The position numbers and the translations under genes were made by a program. Shown here one piece after another: positions 41,650 through 50,212 of a DNA stretch of 64,000 nucleotides; the stretch's first letter is position 1; every line of letters starts with the position of its first letter. Source of the DNA: Streptomyces pyxinae (lineage in GTDB: Bacteria; Actinomycetota; Actinomycetes; Streptomycetales; Streptomycetaceae); the NCBI RefSeq assembly GCF_024756275.1, contig NZ_JANUGQ010000013.1, forward strand, positions 62,001 to 126,000, given 5' to 3'. Under the pieces are notes generated by a model, which was given only the letters and a program-made list of their open reading frames with translations, made no database searches and had not been told where the DNA came from.

Positions 41650-42948
41650 CTACCGGCCCGGGTCGTACGACGTGGTGACGGTGCCGGCCGGTTCCCCGGG
41701 GAAGGGCTGGGCGCCGGTGAGGTGAGGCTCGCGGTCGGTGCGGTCCTGGAGGAAGCGCTCGAAGAACGCGGTGACCCGGTAAACCGTGATCAGCCGTTGC
41801 GCGCGCTCGGCCAGCCGTGGCTGGTCCCGCTGGGGCCGGTCGGTGCCTCCGTACTGGGACAGGCAGGTGCCGGGAGCGGTGCCCGGCACGATGTCGTCAT
41901 GGGCGGCCACCTGGCCGCTGCTGGGGGACCACTGCTTGTTGTAGAAGTCGTGATTCCCGCCGGTGAGCGTGTACTGGTAAATGGGCACCCGGTTGGCGGC
42001 GCGGTTCTGCTCGAAGTAGGAACCCGTGTTGACCTGGTCGCAGGTGCCCCACATCACGGCGAACGGTGTCCGGGTCACCGGTTCGCCGTCCCAGGTGGCG
42101 GTGGGGCCGAGGGTGAAGGCGGCCTTGATGTCGACGCCGGCCGGCCAGTGGGCGCGGGAGGAGTCGGCGATCTCCTGCATGACACCGCCGCCCCCCATGG
42201 AGTGGCCGAGGAGTCCGACCCGGCTCATGTCGAGCCTGCCACGGAAGCCGGCCGTGACCGGGGCCCCGGTGCGCGGGTCCGTGAGCGCGCCGCGCAGAGG
42301 GCCGGTGCCCGAGCCGGCGAGGGTCTGCCACATCCGCAGATGCCGGTCGAGCAGGGCGGCACGGGCCTTGTAGACGGTGTCGGCCTGTCCGGCGGCCGTG
42401 GCGTTGATGCCGTTGGCACCGACCGACACGACCACGAAGCCCCGCCGGGCCAGAGCGCGCGCCAGATAGTCGTACCCGGCGCTGCTGGGGATCGGGGCGA
42501 TGCCGGGCGCGCAGGGCCACGCCCACAGCCGTGCGGCGATCCGTTCGAGGAGTGCGTTCTGCCGGTCCGCCTCGGCCTCGTCGCCCTGGCTCAGCGCGTG
42601 GTCGCGAGCCTTGATCGCGGCGGCGCGTTCGCTCTCGGCCGCGGCGTCGGCGCAGGTCTCCCAGGAGCCGTGCTGCATCAGGACCAGCGGGTGCCGGCCG
42701 GTGCCCGGGCGGGCGGGGTAGTAGACATCGGCGGCGAGTTCGGCGCGGCCCGTGTAACCGAGCGAGGCGGGGGGCCGGAACGCCTGGTCACCGAGGTCGT
42801 AACGGGCCGTCAGGACGGTGTCGGCGGCCGCCGGTTCCGCGTGTCGCCGCCCGGGCGGAGCGGTCGGGGCCGCCGCGTACGCGGGGGCGGCGGGGACGCA
42901 GAGCCCGAGGGCGCAGGCGAGGACGGTCAGGCGGGCGGGGAGCTTCAT
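41650..42948 (-). CDS. Secreted alpha/beta hydrolase
   Basis: 432 residues. Sec signal peptide (MKLPARLTVLACALGLC to PAYAAAP). The alpha/beta hydrolase core has the nucleophile elbow GHSMGGGGVM and strand VDIKAAFTLGPTATW. A late GGNHDFY supplies the probable catalytic His, and an Asp candidate lies in MWGTCDQV. It resembles secreted lipase/esterase- or dienelactone-hydrolase-like proteins of streptomycetes. The internal segment residues 110-150 (SERAAAIKARDHALSQGDEA) is a charged helical insert. Substrate unknown. Confidence 0.85.
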   Translation of the reverse strand: MKLPARLTVLACALGLCVPAAPAYAAAPTAPPGRRHAEPAAADTVLTARYDLGDQAFRPPASLGYTGRAELAADVYYPARPGTGRHPLVLMQHGSWETCADAAAESERAAAIKARDHALSQGDEAEADRQNALLERIAARLWAWPCAPGIAPIPSSAGYDYLARALARRGFVVVSVGANGINATAAGQADTVYKARAALLDRHLRMWQTLAGSGTGPLRGALTDPRTGAPVTAGFRGRLDMSRVGLLGHSMGGGGVMQEIADSSRAHWPAGVDIKAAFTLGPTATWDGEPVTRTPFAVMWGTCDQVNTGSYFEQNRAANRVPIYQYTLTGGNHDFYNKQWSPSSGQVAAHDDIVPGTAPGTCLSQYGGTDRPQRDQPRLAERAQRLITVYRVTAFFERFLQDRTDREPHLTGAQPFPGEPAGTVTTSYDPGR

Positions 42949-43015
42949 GGGGTCAGCCTGTCGTGGTGGGTCGGGCGGAAGCCGGGGGTGGACCGGAGCC
43001 ATGGGCGGGGTGGGT

Positions 43016-43357
43016 TCACGGGCTCCTCGGCGCCGGTATGTCCTGGGCCGGGACAGAGGGCGAGGAGGCGGGGGGTGACGCGGGCATCGGGGCCGTGCGG
43101 GTGACGGTCGGGACAGGCACCGGCGCGGCGGGCAGGTCGTGGTGACGGGTGTCCCACCACAGCAGGGTCGCGCCGACCACGGCCAGCGCGGCCAGGACCA
43201 GTGCCGCGCGCCGGAGGTGGGGCCCGGCGGCGACCGGGGCGTACGGCGGCGCCGGCGGCCTCAGGTGCTCCGGCCCGACGAGCCGGGCCCGGGCGTCGAG
43301 GGCGGCCCGCAGACGCTCCCGCACGTCCTCGTCGTCCTCGTGCCGGCGGGCGGTCAC
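43016..43357 (-). CDS. Small membrane protein, probable anti-sigma partner
   Basis: 113 residues. Charged N-terminal cytoplasmic part (EDDEDVRERLRAALDARARL), one membrane helix (about residues 50-67; LVLAALAVVGATLLWW), and a Pro/Thr/Ser-rich outer tail. Its GTG overlaps the sigma factor stop (GTGA). The position and topology suit a membrane partner for the SigE-family sigma factor upstream, though no zinc-binding anti-sigma motif is present. The anti-sigma role is inference. Confidence 0.6.
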   Translation of the reverse strand: MTARRHEDDEDVRERLRAALDARARLVGPEHLRPPAPPYAPVAAGPHLRRAALVLAALAVVGATLLWWDTRHHDLPAAPVPVPTVTRTAPMPASPPASSPSVPAQDIPAPRSP

Positions 43358-43836
43358 CGGTCGGCCTCCAGGTGCCTGGCCAGCGCGGCCAGGGCGCGGC
43401 TGGCGGTGGACTTGACCGTGCCCCGGGACAGGCCGAGGGTCTGCGCGATCTGCGCCTCGGTCAGGTGGGACCAGTAACGCAGCACCAGGACCTCCCGCTG
43501 GCGCCGGGTCAGCCGGCCCAGCGCGCCGAGGACCTCGCGGTGCTCCTCGCGCAGCAGTACGTACTCCTCGGGCGGCGGACAGGGACGCTCCCGGGCGAGC
43601 GGGGCGCGGCGCGCGGTCCTGCGCCGGCGCAGCACGGAGCGGGAGGCGTTGACGACACTCGTACGCAGGTACGCCTCTGGCTCCCCCAGTTCGTCCAGGC
43701 GGTGGCCGTGGCGGCGCAGCAGTGCCGTGAAGGCGTCCTGCACCACGTCTTCCGCGGTGGCCAGGTCGTCGACGAGCAGTACGGCCAGGCGGATCAGGGC
43801 CAGGCGGCGGTGGTGGTAGAGGAGGCCGATGTCCAT
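43354..43836 (-). CDS. SigE-family RNA polymerase sigma factor (ECF)
   Basis: 160 residues from ATG 43836, which has GGGAAG directly upstream. Region 2 reads YHHRRLALIRLAVLLVDDLATAEDVVQDAFTALL. Region 4 reads LTRRQREVLVLRYWSHLTEAQIAQTLGLSRGTVKSTASRAL. Size and motifs fit the actinobacterial SigE-family ECF group. The frame is open to 44205, which would add 123 poorly conserved residues; I prefer the short form. Probably controls itself and nearby envelope or secreted genes. Confidence 0.85.
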   Translation of the reverse strand: MDIGLLYHHRRLALIRLAVLLVDDLATAEDVVQDAFTALLRRHGHRLDELGEPEAYLRTSVVNASRSVLRRRRTARRAPLARERPCPPPEEYVLLREEHREVLGALGRLTRRQREVLVLRYWSHLTEAQIAQTLGLSRGTVKSTASRALAALARHLEADR

Positions 43837-44531
43837 CTTCCCGTCCCGGCGGCGGGCATCCGGCGCGAGGGCGGGGTGAGCCGCCGCACCAGGGTCAGGA
43901 AGCGTGGCCACGGCGAGTCCCGGGGTGGCCCGCGACGGCCTGTCCGGGGAACGCGACAGCCTTCCCCATGTGCGCAGCACCGTACGCATCCCCCGCGCCG
44001 CGGCCACCGTGGCCACCGGGTCGCGCGGTGCTCCGGGGGTGTCGCGTGGACGAGAAGCCCACAGCACGGAGCCACCGGCCGCCCTCATATCACTCCCGCG
44101 GCCGGCGCGGTGCCCGGGAAGGGGGTACGGGCCGGGGCGAGGCGCGGCCGACCGAAGCGGGGCCCACCTGGGCCGGCGTGACATGCAGACATGACGATCC
44201 TTCACCGTAGGGACACGGCTCCCGAGGAAGCTCTCTCATGGCCCCAGACGTGCGGCCGAAGCCGAGGTTGCGGGTCCACCCGCTCCCATCGCCGGATCGC
44301 CGGGTGAAGTGGGTCACATCAGGCAGGACACGTCAGGAGAGGAAAGGAGAGGAGAGGAAGGAAAGGGAAGGGAAGGGAAGGGAGCCGGACCGGTGCGTGA
44401 GCGAGCGCACCACGCGGCGCACCGAGTCCCCTGTCGCGGCCACGGGGCGTGACCCGACCCGCCCGGAGCGGATCGCCGGGGCGGTCCGGGCAGGCCGGGA
44501 CCGGCCGGTCCGACGCGGCGGGCCCCGGCGC
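43837..44531. other. Long intergenic region with no gene seen
   Basis: 695 bases between the sigma factor and the VOC gene. It is GC-rich and carries open frames without family motifs or ribosome binding sites. It contains the 50-base purine run described separately and, near 44391, a GGTGCG/CGCACC inverted repeat. The 123-codon upstream extension of the sigma factor frame lies here and could be a remnant. Confidence 0.4.
44335..44384 (+). repeat. 50-base uninterrupted purine tract
   Basis: A/G-only run with GGAGAGGAAAGG followed by GGGAA repeats (GGGAAGGGAAGGGAAGGGA). Four GGG runs are regularly spaced by AA. Such tracts can form triplexes, and the GGGAA repeats could form a G-quadruplex. 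Striking in a gap region. Confidence 0.8.
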
Positions 44532-44900
44532 TCACTCCGTCAGCGAACGTTTCGGGCCGAGGACGCACAGCTCGTTGCCCTCCGGGTCCTGGAGGACGGT
44601 CCAGGGGACGTCGGGGCCCTGGCCCACGTCGGCCGGGCGGGCGCCGAGGGCGATGAGGCGCTCCACCTCGGCGGTCCGGTCGGTGTCGGGGGCCAGGTCC
44701 AGGTGGACGCGGTTCTTGACGGTCTTGCCCTCGGGCACCGGGAGGAAGACGATGCCCGGCCAGGCGTCGGGGCCCGCGCCGATGACGATCTCGTCCTCCG
44801 CCTCGTACAGCACCTTCCAGTCCAGGACCCGGCACCAGAAGGCGGCGAGTCCCTTGAGGTCGTGCGCGTCGATGGCGATCTGGTACAGGGAAGCGGCCAT
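44532..44900 (-). CDS. VOC (glyoxalase/bleomycin-resistance fold) family protein
   Basis: 122 residues with the two beta-alpha-beta-beta-beta modules of the vicinal-oxygen-chelate fold: YQIAIDAHDLKGLAAFWCRVL at the start, NRVHLDLAP in the middle, and DPEGNELCVLGP near the end, with His/Glu metal-ligand positions. Common housekeeping or detoxification family with no predictable substrate. ATG 44900; the frame is open a little upstream. Monocistronic by spacing. Confidence 0.8.
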   Translation of the reverse strand: MAASLYQIAIDAHDLKGLAAFWCRVLDWKVLYEAEDEIVIGAGPDAWPGIVFLPVPEGKTVKNRVHLDLAPDTDRTAEVERLIALGARPADVGQGPDVPWTVLQDPEGNELCVLGPKRSLTE

Positions 44901-44963
44901 GCGGTCAGTCTGCCCGTGGCCGCCTCCGTTCATGGATGAGCGCGTGCGGTGTGCCGAGCGGTG

Positions 44964-45605
44964 TCATCCCGCTCTCGGGGCCGGGGCCGGGCGCTCGGTG
45001 AGGAGGGGGCGGATCATGTCCTTCAACTGGTCCTCGCCCAGGGCCGTCAGGGCGCGGGCGGCGGTCCGGCCCTCCCGGTCGACGACGAGTGTGGTGGGGA
45101 TGGCCTGCGGGTTGAGGGAGCCCCGGGGAAAGGCGAGGATCAGCTTGCCGGAGGGGTCGTGGAAGCTGGGGTAGGGGATGCCGTAGTCACGCTCGAATGC
45201 GAGCGGCTCGCCCGTGTCCTGGTTCCGGGTGTTGATCCCAACGAACTCCACGCCCTGGTTCTTCAGTTCCCTGGCCACCCGGGCGAAGTGCGGGGCCTCC
45301 GCCCGGCACGGCGCGCACCAGGCCGCCCAGATGTTGAGCACCACCACCTTGCCCCGGTACGCGGCCAGGTCGAGCCGTTCGCCGTGCAGGGACTCGCCGG
45401 TCAGCGCGGGGGCCGGCCGGCGCTCGGCCGCCGGGACCGTGGTGACGGCGCCGGCCCCGGCACGGTCCGCCGGGCCGTCCGCACCGGGACCGGTGGTGCA
45501 GGCGGCGAGGGCGGTCAGCCCGGCGGCGAGCGCGGCCGTCCGTAACCACCGGCGGCGGGTCGTACGGCTCCGGACAGGGATACGCGGCGGGGGTTCGGCG
45601 ATCAT
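44964..45605 (-). CDS. TlpA/ResA-like thioredoxin-fold lipoprotein
   Basis: 213 residues. Signal sequence with lipobox LAAC (ALAAGLTALAACTTG), then a thioredoxin fold with redox motif WCAPC. The TlpA-type stretches VVLNIWAAWCAPCRAEAP and PTTLVVDREGR are clear. Expected to be lipid-anchored outside the membrane, reducing disulfides, for instance in cytochrome or other apoprotein maturation. ATG 45605 is chosen; a short upstream extension is open. It lies just after the suf operon with a 117-base gap. Confidence 0.88.
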   Translation of the reverse strand: MIAEPPPRIPVRSRTTRRRWLRTAALAAGLTALAACTTGPGADGPADRAGAGAVTTVPAAERRPAPALTGESLHGERLDLAAYRGKVVVLNIWAAWCAPCRAEAPHFARVARELKNQGVEFVGINTRNQDTGEPLAFERDYGIPYPSFHDPSGKLILAFPRGSLNPQAIPTTLVVDREGRTAARALTALGEDQLKDMIRPLLTERPAPAPRAG

Positions 45606-45722
45606 GTGCCAGAGCCTCTCACGGGGCACCGGGGCCGGAAACGCCGCCGCCCGCCGGGCGCGGGGCCGGGCGGGCGGGGGCGGGGACGCGGGGCCGGGCG
45701 GGGACCCGGGGAGCGCGGCGGG

Positions 45723-46079
45723 TCAGACGTTGAAGCCGAGGGCGCGGAGCTGCTCGCGGCCGTCGTCGGTGATCTTGTCGGGACCCCACGGCGGCATCCA
45801 GACCCAGTTGATCCGCAGCTCGCTGACGATGCCGTCGGTGGCGGCCTTGGCCTGGTCCTCGATGACGTCGGTCAGCGGACAGGCCGCCGAGGTGAGCGTC
45901 ATGTCCAGGGTCGCCACATTGGAGTCGTCGACGTGGATGCCGTAGATCAGCCCCAGGTTGACGACATCGATGCCCAGCTCGGGGTCGACCACGTCGTAGA
46001 GGGCCTCGCGGACCTCCTCCTCGGAGGCCGGCTTCATCACGACCGTCTCGTTCTCGGCGACCGTCTCGTTCTCGCTCAT
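45723..46079 (-). CDS. sufT: Fe-S assembly factor SufT (DUF59/MIP18 family)
   Basis: 118 residues. The DUF59 core has DPELGIDVVNLGLIYGIHVD and the conserved Cys in SAACPLTD. In actinobacteria SufT follows SufU and aids Fe-S cluster maturation. An N-terminal repeat (ENETVAENETV) is a small peculiarity. ATG overlaps the sufU stop (ATGA). Last gene of the suf operon. Confidence 0.9.
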   Translation of the reverse strand: MSENETVAENETVVMKPASEEEVREALYDVVDPELGIDVVNLGLIYGIHVDDSNVATLDMTLTSAACPLTDVIEDQAKAATDGIVSELRINWVWMPPWGPDKITDDGREQLRALGFNV

Positions 46080-46537
46080 GCCGTCTTCCTCTCCGCGTCG
46101 CCCAGGGCCTGGGCGGTCGCGTCCTTCCACGCCATCCAGCTCAGCAGCGCGCACTTCACACGGGCGGGGTACTTGGAGACACCGGCGAACGCCACGGCGT
46201 CCTCCAGCACCTCCTCCATCGCGTCGTCCGGTTCGATCTTTCCCTTGGACTGCATCAGCTCCAGGAAGGTCTCCTGGATCCGCCGGGCCTCCGCCAGCTC
46301 CTTGCCGACCAGCAGCTCGTTGAGGACCGAGGCGGACGCCTGGCTGATGGAGCAGCCCTGGCCCTCGTACGAGACGTCCGCGATCCGGGAGCCCTCGTAC
46401 CGCACCCGCAGCGTGATCTCGTCACCGCACGTGGGATTGGTGTGGTGCACCTCGGCGTCGCCGTCCCGCAAGCCCCGGCCGTGCGGGTTCTTGTAGTGGT
46501 CCAGGATGACGTCCTGGTACATCGAGTCGAGCTTCAC
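46076..46537 (-). CDS. sufU: SufU zinc-dependent sulfurtransferase/scaffold
   Basis: 153 residues of the IscU-like SufU family. Cys ligands are seen in NPTCGDE, GQGCSIS and RVKCALLSW. SufU accepts sulfur from SufS. GTG start, 15 bases after the sufS stop. Coupled to sufT by ATGA. Confidence 0.95.
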   Translation of the reverse strand: MKLDSMYQDVILDHYKNPHGRGLRDGDAEVHHTNPTCGDEITLRVRYEGSRIADVSYEGQGCSISQASASVLNELLVGKELAEARRIQETFLELMQSKGKIEPDDAMEEVLEDAVAFAGVSKYPARVKCALLSWMAWKDATAQALGDAERKTA

Positions 46538-46552
46538 TAGTGGCCCTGCCCC

Positions 46553-47809
46553 TTATCCGAAGAAGTTACGGACGTGCTCCAGCCCGTCGACCAGCGCGTC
46601 GACCTCGGCCGGGCTGGTGTACAGGTAGAACGACGCCCGGGTGGTCGCCGGAATTCCGTACCGGAGGCAGACCGGCCGGGCGCAGTGGTGGCCGACCCGG
46701 ACCGCGATGCCCTGCTCGTCCAGCACCTGCCCCACATCGTGGGGGTGGATGTCGCCGAGCGTGAAGGAGATCGCCGCGCCGCGCTCCTCGGCCGTCGCCG
46801 GGCCGATGATCCGCAGGTCCGGGACCTCCTGGAGGCGCCGCAGGGCGTACTCGGTGATCGCCTGCTCATGGGCGGCGATCCTGTCCATGCCGATGGCGGA
46901 CAGGTAGTCCACGGCCGCGCCGAGGCCGACGGCCTGGGCGATCGGGGGCGTACCGGCCTCGAACTTGTGCGGGGCGGGGGCGTACGTCGACGAGCTCATC
47001 GAGACGGTCTCGATCATCTCGCCGCCGCCGAGGAACGGCGGGAGGTCCTCCAGCAGCTCCTGACGGCCCCAGAGCACGCCGATGCCGGTCGGGCCGCACA
47101 TCTTGTGGCCGGTGAAGGCGACGAAGTCGGCGCCGAGTTCCTGGACGTCCAGCACCATGTGCGGGGCGGCCTGGGAGGCGTCGATCAGCACCAGGGCGCC
47201 GACCTCCTGGGCGCGGCGGACTATCGCCTCGACCGGGTTGTGGGTGCCGAGGATGTTGGAGACCAGGACGAAGGAGACGATCTTCGTCTTCTCGGTGATG
47301 ACCCGGTCGATCTCCGAGAGGTCGAGCCGGCCGTCGTCGGTCAGCCCGAACCACTTCAGCTTCGCTCCGGTGCGCTGCGAGAGCAGCTGCCACGGAACGA
47401 TGTTGGAGTGGTGCTCCATCTCCGTGATGACGATCTCGGTGTCGCTGTCCACCCGGTAGGGCTCGTCGGCCCAGCCGAGCATGTTGGCGACCAGGTTGAG
47501 CGACTCGGAGGCGTTCTTGGTGAAGATCACCTCGTCGCGGCTGGGCGCGTTGACGAAGTCCGCGACCTTGTCACGGGCACCCTCGTAGAGCGCCGTGGCC
47601 TCCTCCGCGAGCACGTGCACCCCGCGGTGGACGTTGGCGTTGTGCCGCTCGTAGTACTCGCTGAGCACGTCGATGACCTGGCGCGGGGTCTGCGAGGTGG
47701 CCGCGTTGTCCAGGTAGATGAGCTTCTTGCCGTCGTGGAGGACCCGGTCCAGGATCGGGAAGTCCTTGCGCAGCGCCTCGGTGTCGAGGAGGCCCGGCAG
47801 CTGGGTCAC
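46553..47809 (-). CDS. sufS: SufS cysteine desulfurase
   Basis: 418-residue class V PLP enzyme that removes sulfur from cysteine. The PLP Lys is in FTGHKMCGPTGIG; NAATSQTP, ITEMEHHSNIVPW and the active-site Cys loop (GHHCARPVCLRYG) are all present. GTG start with GAAAGGGGAGAGGC upstream. Between sufC and sufS is a 130-base gap without a terminator. Confidence 0.96.
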   Translation of the reverse strand: MTQLPGLLDTEALRKDFPILDRVLHDGKKLIYLDNAATSQTPRQVIDVLSEYYERHNANVHRGVHVLAEEATALYEGARDKVADFVNAPSRDEVIFTKNASESLNLVANMLGWADEPYRVDSDTEIVITEMEHHSNIVPWQLLSQRTGAKLKWFGLTDDGRLDLSEIDRVITEKTKIVSFVLVSNILGTHNPVEAIVRRAQEVGALVLIDASQAAPHMVLDVQELGADFVAFTGHKMCGPTGIGVLWGRQELLEDLPPFLGGGEMIETVSMSSSTYAPAPHKFEAGTPPIAQAVGLGAAVDYLSAIGMDRIAAHEQAITEYALRRLQEVPDLRIIGPATAEERGAAISFTLGDIHPHDVGQVLDEQGIAVRVGHHCARPVCLRYGIPATTRASFYLYTSPAEVDALVDGLEHVRNFFG

Positions 47810-47939
47810 GCCTCTCCCCTTTCTCGTACGTCTCGGGTTTCTCCGGCTCGGCCGGACGCGCCGGCGGTGCCGGTGAATCCGGCTCCGGGGCCGGCCTGCG
47901 GTGCGCGGGCCGGCCCCGGGGCGGACGCGGGTGCGTCGG

Positions 47940-48704
47940 TCACGCGGAGGTGCCGGTCTTGGTGTAGGCCACGTAGCCCTCGGACTCCAGCTTGTCGGCC
48001 AGCTCGGGGCCGCCGGACTCCACGATCCGGCCGCCGGCGAAGACGTGCACGTGATCGGGCTTGATGTAGCGCAGGATGCGGGTGTAGTGCGTGATCAGCA
48101 GGGTGCCGACCTCGCCGCTCTCGCGGACCCGGTTGACGCCCTCGGAGACGATGCGCAGGGCGTCCACGTCCAGACCGGAGTCGGTCTCGTCCAGGATCGC
48201 GATCTTCGGCTTGAGCAGCTCCAGCTGGAGGATCTCGTGGCGCTTCTTCTCACCGCCGGAGAAGCCCTCGTTGACGTTCCGCTCGGCGAAGGAGGGGTCC
48301 ATGCTGAGGCGCTCCATGGCCTCCTTGACCTCCTTCACCCAGGTGCGCAGCTTGGGGGCCTCGCCGCGGGTGGCGGTGGCGGAGGTGCGCAGGAAGTTGG
48401 AGACGGAGACGCCGGGGACCTCGACCGGGTACTGCATGGCGAGGAAGACGCCGGCGCGGGCGCGCTCGTCCACGGACATCTCCAGGACGTCCTCGCCGTC
48501 CAGGGTGACCGTGCCGCCGGTGATCGTGTACTTGGGGTGGCCCGCCAGCGAGTAGGCGAGGGTGGACTTGCCGGAGCCGTTGGGGCCCATGATGGCGTGG
48601 GTCTCGCCCTGCTTCACGGTCAGGTCGACACCCTTGAGGATCTCCTTCGTGGCGTTGTCGGCCTCGACGGAGACGTGCAGGTCGCGGATTTCAAGCGTAG
48701 CCAT
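47940..48704 (-). CDS. sufC: SufC ATPase of the SufBCD complex
   Basis: 254-residue ABC-type ATPase. Walker A GPNGSGKST (residues 39-47), signature FSGGEKKR, Walker B IAILDETDSGLDVD and switch His in LLITHYTRIL. Six bases separate it from the Rieske gene upstream. Powers cluster assembly on SufBD. Confidence 0.97.
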   Translation of the reverse strand: MATLEIRDLHVSVEADNATKEILKGVDLTVKQGETHAIMGPNGSGKSTLAYSLAGHPKYTITGGTVTLDGEDVLEMSVDERARAGVFLAMQYPVEVPGVSVSNFLRTSATATRGEAPKLRTWVKEVKEAMERLSMDPSFAERNVNEGFSGGEKKRHEILQLELLKPKIAILDETDSGLDVDALRIVSEGVNRVRESGEVGTLLITHYTRILRYIKPDHVHVFAGGRIVESGGPELADKLESEGYVAYTKTGTSA

Positions 48705-48710
48705 GGGGAC

Positions 48711-49031
48711 TCAGGACTCCTGGGTGACGGAGACGAGCACATCGTCCCCTTCGATCTTTACGGGGTAAACGGGGACGGGACGCGTCGCGGGAAGGCCGGA
48801 GGGCTTGCCGGTGCGCAGGTCGAAGCTGGAGCCGTGCAGCCAGCACTCGATGGAGCAGTCCTCCACCTCGCCCTCGGAGAGCGAGACGTTCGCGTGCGAG
48901 CAGATGTCGTTGATCGCGAACACCTCCCCCTCGGTGCGCACCAGGGCCACGGGCGTGCCGCCGAGCTCCACCCGCTTGGGGGTGTCCTCGTCCAGCTCGC
49001 TCAGGCCGCAGGCCCGCTGGAAGGTCGTCAT
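48711..49031 (-). CDS. Rieske [2Fe-2S] ferredoxin-like protein of the suf operon
   Basis: 106 residues. Rieske ligands in ICSHANVSL and CWLHGSSFDL. Non-heme, dioxygenase-ferredoxin type. It lies between sufD and sufC with a TGATG overlap of its start with the sufD stop. It may supply electrons for cluster assembly; the exact role in actinobacterial Suf systems is not known. Confidence 0.92.
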   Translation of the reverse strand: MTTFQRACGLSELDEDTPKRVELGGTPVALVRTEGEVFAINDICSHANVSLSEGEVEDCSIECWLHGSSFDLRTGKPSGLPATRPVPVYPVKIEGDDVLVSVTQES

Positions 49032-50212
49032 CAGAGCGACGCCTCCAGCTCGGCCTCGATCTTGGCGATCAGCCGCTCCTCGACGTCCGGCAGCCCGATC
49101 TGCTGGACCAGTTCGGCGAAGAAGCCCCGGACGACGAGGCGGCGGGCCTCGGCCTCCGGGATGCCGCGGGCCATCAGGTAGAAGAGCTGCTCGTCGTCGA
49201 AGCGGCCGGTGGCGGAGGCGTGCCCGGCGCCGGCGATCTCACCGGTCTCGATCTCCAGGTTGGGCACCGAGTCGACCCGGGCGCCGTCGGTGAGCACCAG
49301 GTTGCGGTTCATCTCGTAGGTGTCGGTGCCCTCGGCGGCGGCCTGGATCAGTACGTCCCCGATCCAGACGGCGTGCGCGTCCTCGCCCTGGAGCGCGCCC
49401 TTGTAGGCCACGTTCGACTTGCAGTGCGGGGTGTTGTGGTCGACCAGCAGGCGGTGCTCCTGGTGCTGGCCCCGCTCGGTGAAGTAGAGGCCGAACAGCT
49501 CGGCCTCGCCGCCGGTGCCCGCGTAGGAGACGCGCGGGTGCAGCCGGACCACGTCGCCGCCGAAGGTGACGACGACCGACTTGAAGGAGGAGTCCCGGCC
49601 GAGCAGCGCGTTGTGCTGGGCGACATGGACGGCCTTCTCGGCCCAGTCCTGGATGGAGACGACGGTGAGTTTCGCGCCGTCGCCCAGGACGAAGTCGACA
49701 TTGGCGGCGAGTACGGCGTCGCCGGTGTGGTCGATGACGACGACGGCCTCGGCGAAGGCGCCCAGCTCCACGACCTGGTGGGCGAAGGCGGTGCCGCCCT
49801 CGCCGTGCACCGCGATCCGGATCGGCTCGGTGAGGACGGTCTCCTTGGCGACGGTGATCACCGACGCCTTCTCGAAGGACGAGTACGCCTGGGCGGCGAC
49901 CCGGTCCACCGGAGTGCCGGCCCGGCCGAGCCGCGCGTCGTCCCGGCCGACGGTCTCGGTGGTGACGCCCTCGGGCGCCGACACCTCGACACGCAGCCCG
50001 TCGCCGGTGGCGACCGCGGTGCCGTCGTGCAGTCCGCGCAGCCGCTCCAGCGGGGTGAACCGCCACTCCTCCTCGCGGCCGTGCGGCACGGGGAAGTCCG
50101 CCACGTCGAAGGAGGGGGGCGCGCTCATGCGCGTGGCGACGGTGGACTCGGCGGCCACCGCGATGGATCCGGCGGTGGTGGAGCCCGCCGGGATGTTCTG
50201 GGCCTCAGCCAT
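49031..50212 (-). CDS. sufD: SufD of the SufBCD scaffold complex
   Basis: 393 residues with the SufB/SufD beta-helix family pattern: RISYAGTGGEAELFGLYFTE-like core, DHNTPHCKSNVAYKGALQGE, and the end LFYLMARGIPEAEARRLVVRGF. The first 25 residues are a variable Ala/Thr/Ser-rich lead. A 476-base gap separates it from sufB, unusually long for this operon. Confidence 0.95.
   Translation of the reverse strand: MAEAQNIPAGSTTAGSIAVAAESTVATRMSAPPSFDVADFPVPHGREEEWRFTPLERLRGLHDGTAVATGDGLRVEVSAPEGVTTETVGRDDARLGRAGTPVDRVAAQAYSSFEKASVITVAKETVLTEPIRIAVHGEGGTAFAHQVVELGAFAEAVVVIDHTGDAVLAANVDFVLGDGAKLTVVSIQDWAEKAVHVAQHNALLGRDSSFKSVVVTFGGDVVRLHPRVSYAGTGGEAELFGLYFTERGQHQEHRLLVDHNTPHCKSNVAYKGALQGEDAHAVWIGDVLIQAAAEGTDTYEMNRNLVLTDGARVDSVPNLEIETGEIAGAGHASATGRFDDEQLFYLMARGIPEAEARRLVVRGFFAELVQQIGLPDVEERLIAKIEAELEASL

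Noticed and set aside
41493..41678. Small plus-strand frame before the secreted hydrolase end
   Set aside because: No ribosome binding site, low-complexity Arg/Pro content, and it runs into the convergent hydrolase gene.
43837..44205. N-terminal 123-residue extension of the sigma factor
   Set aside because: SigE-family sigma factors are about 160-180 residues, and the extension has no sigma region 1 or other motif; ATG 43836 has its own ribosome binding site.
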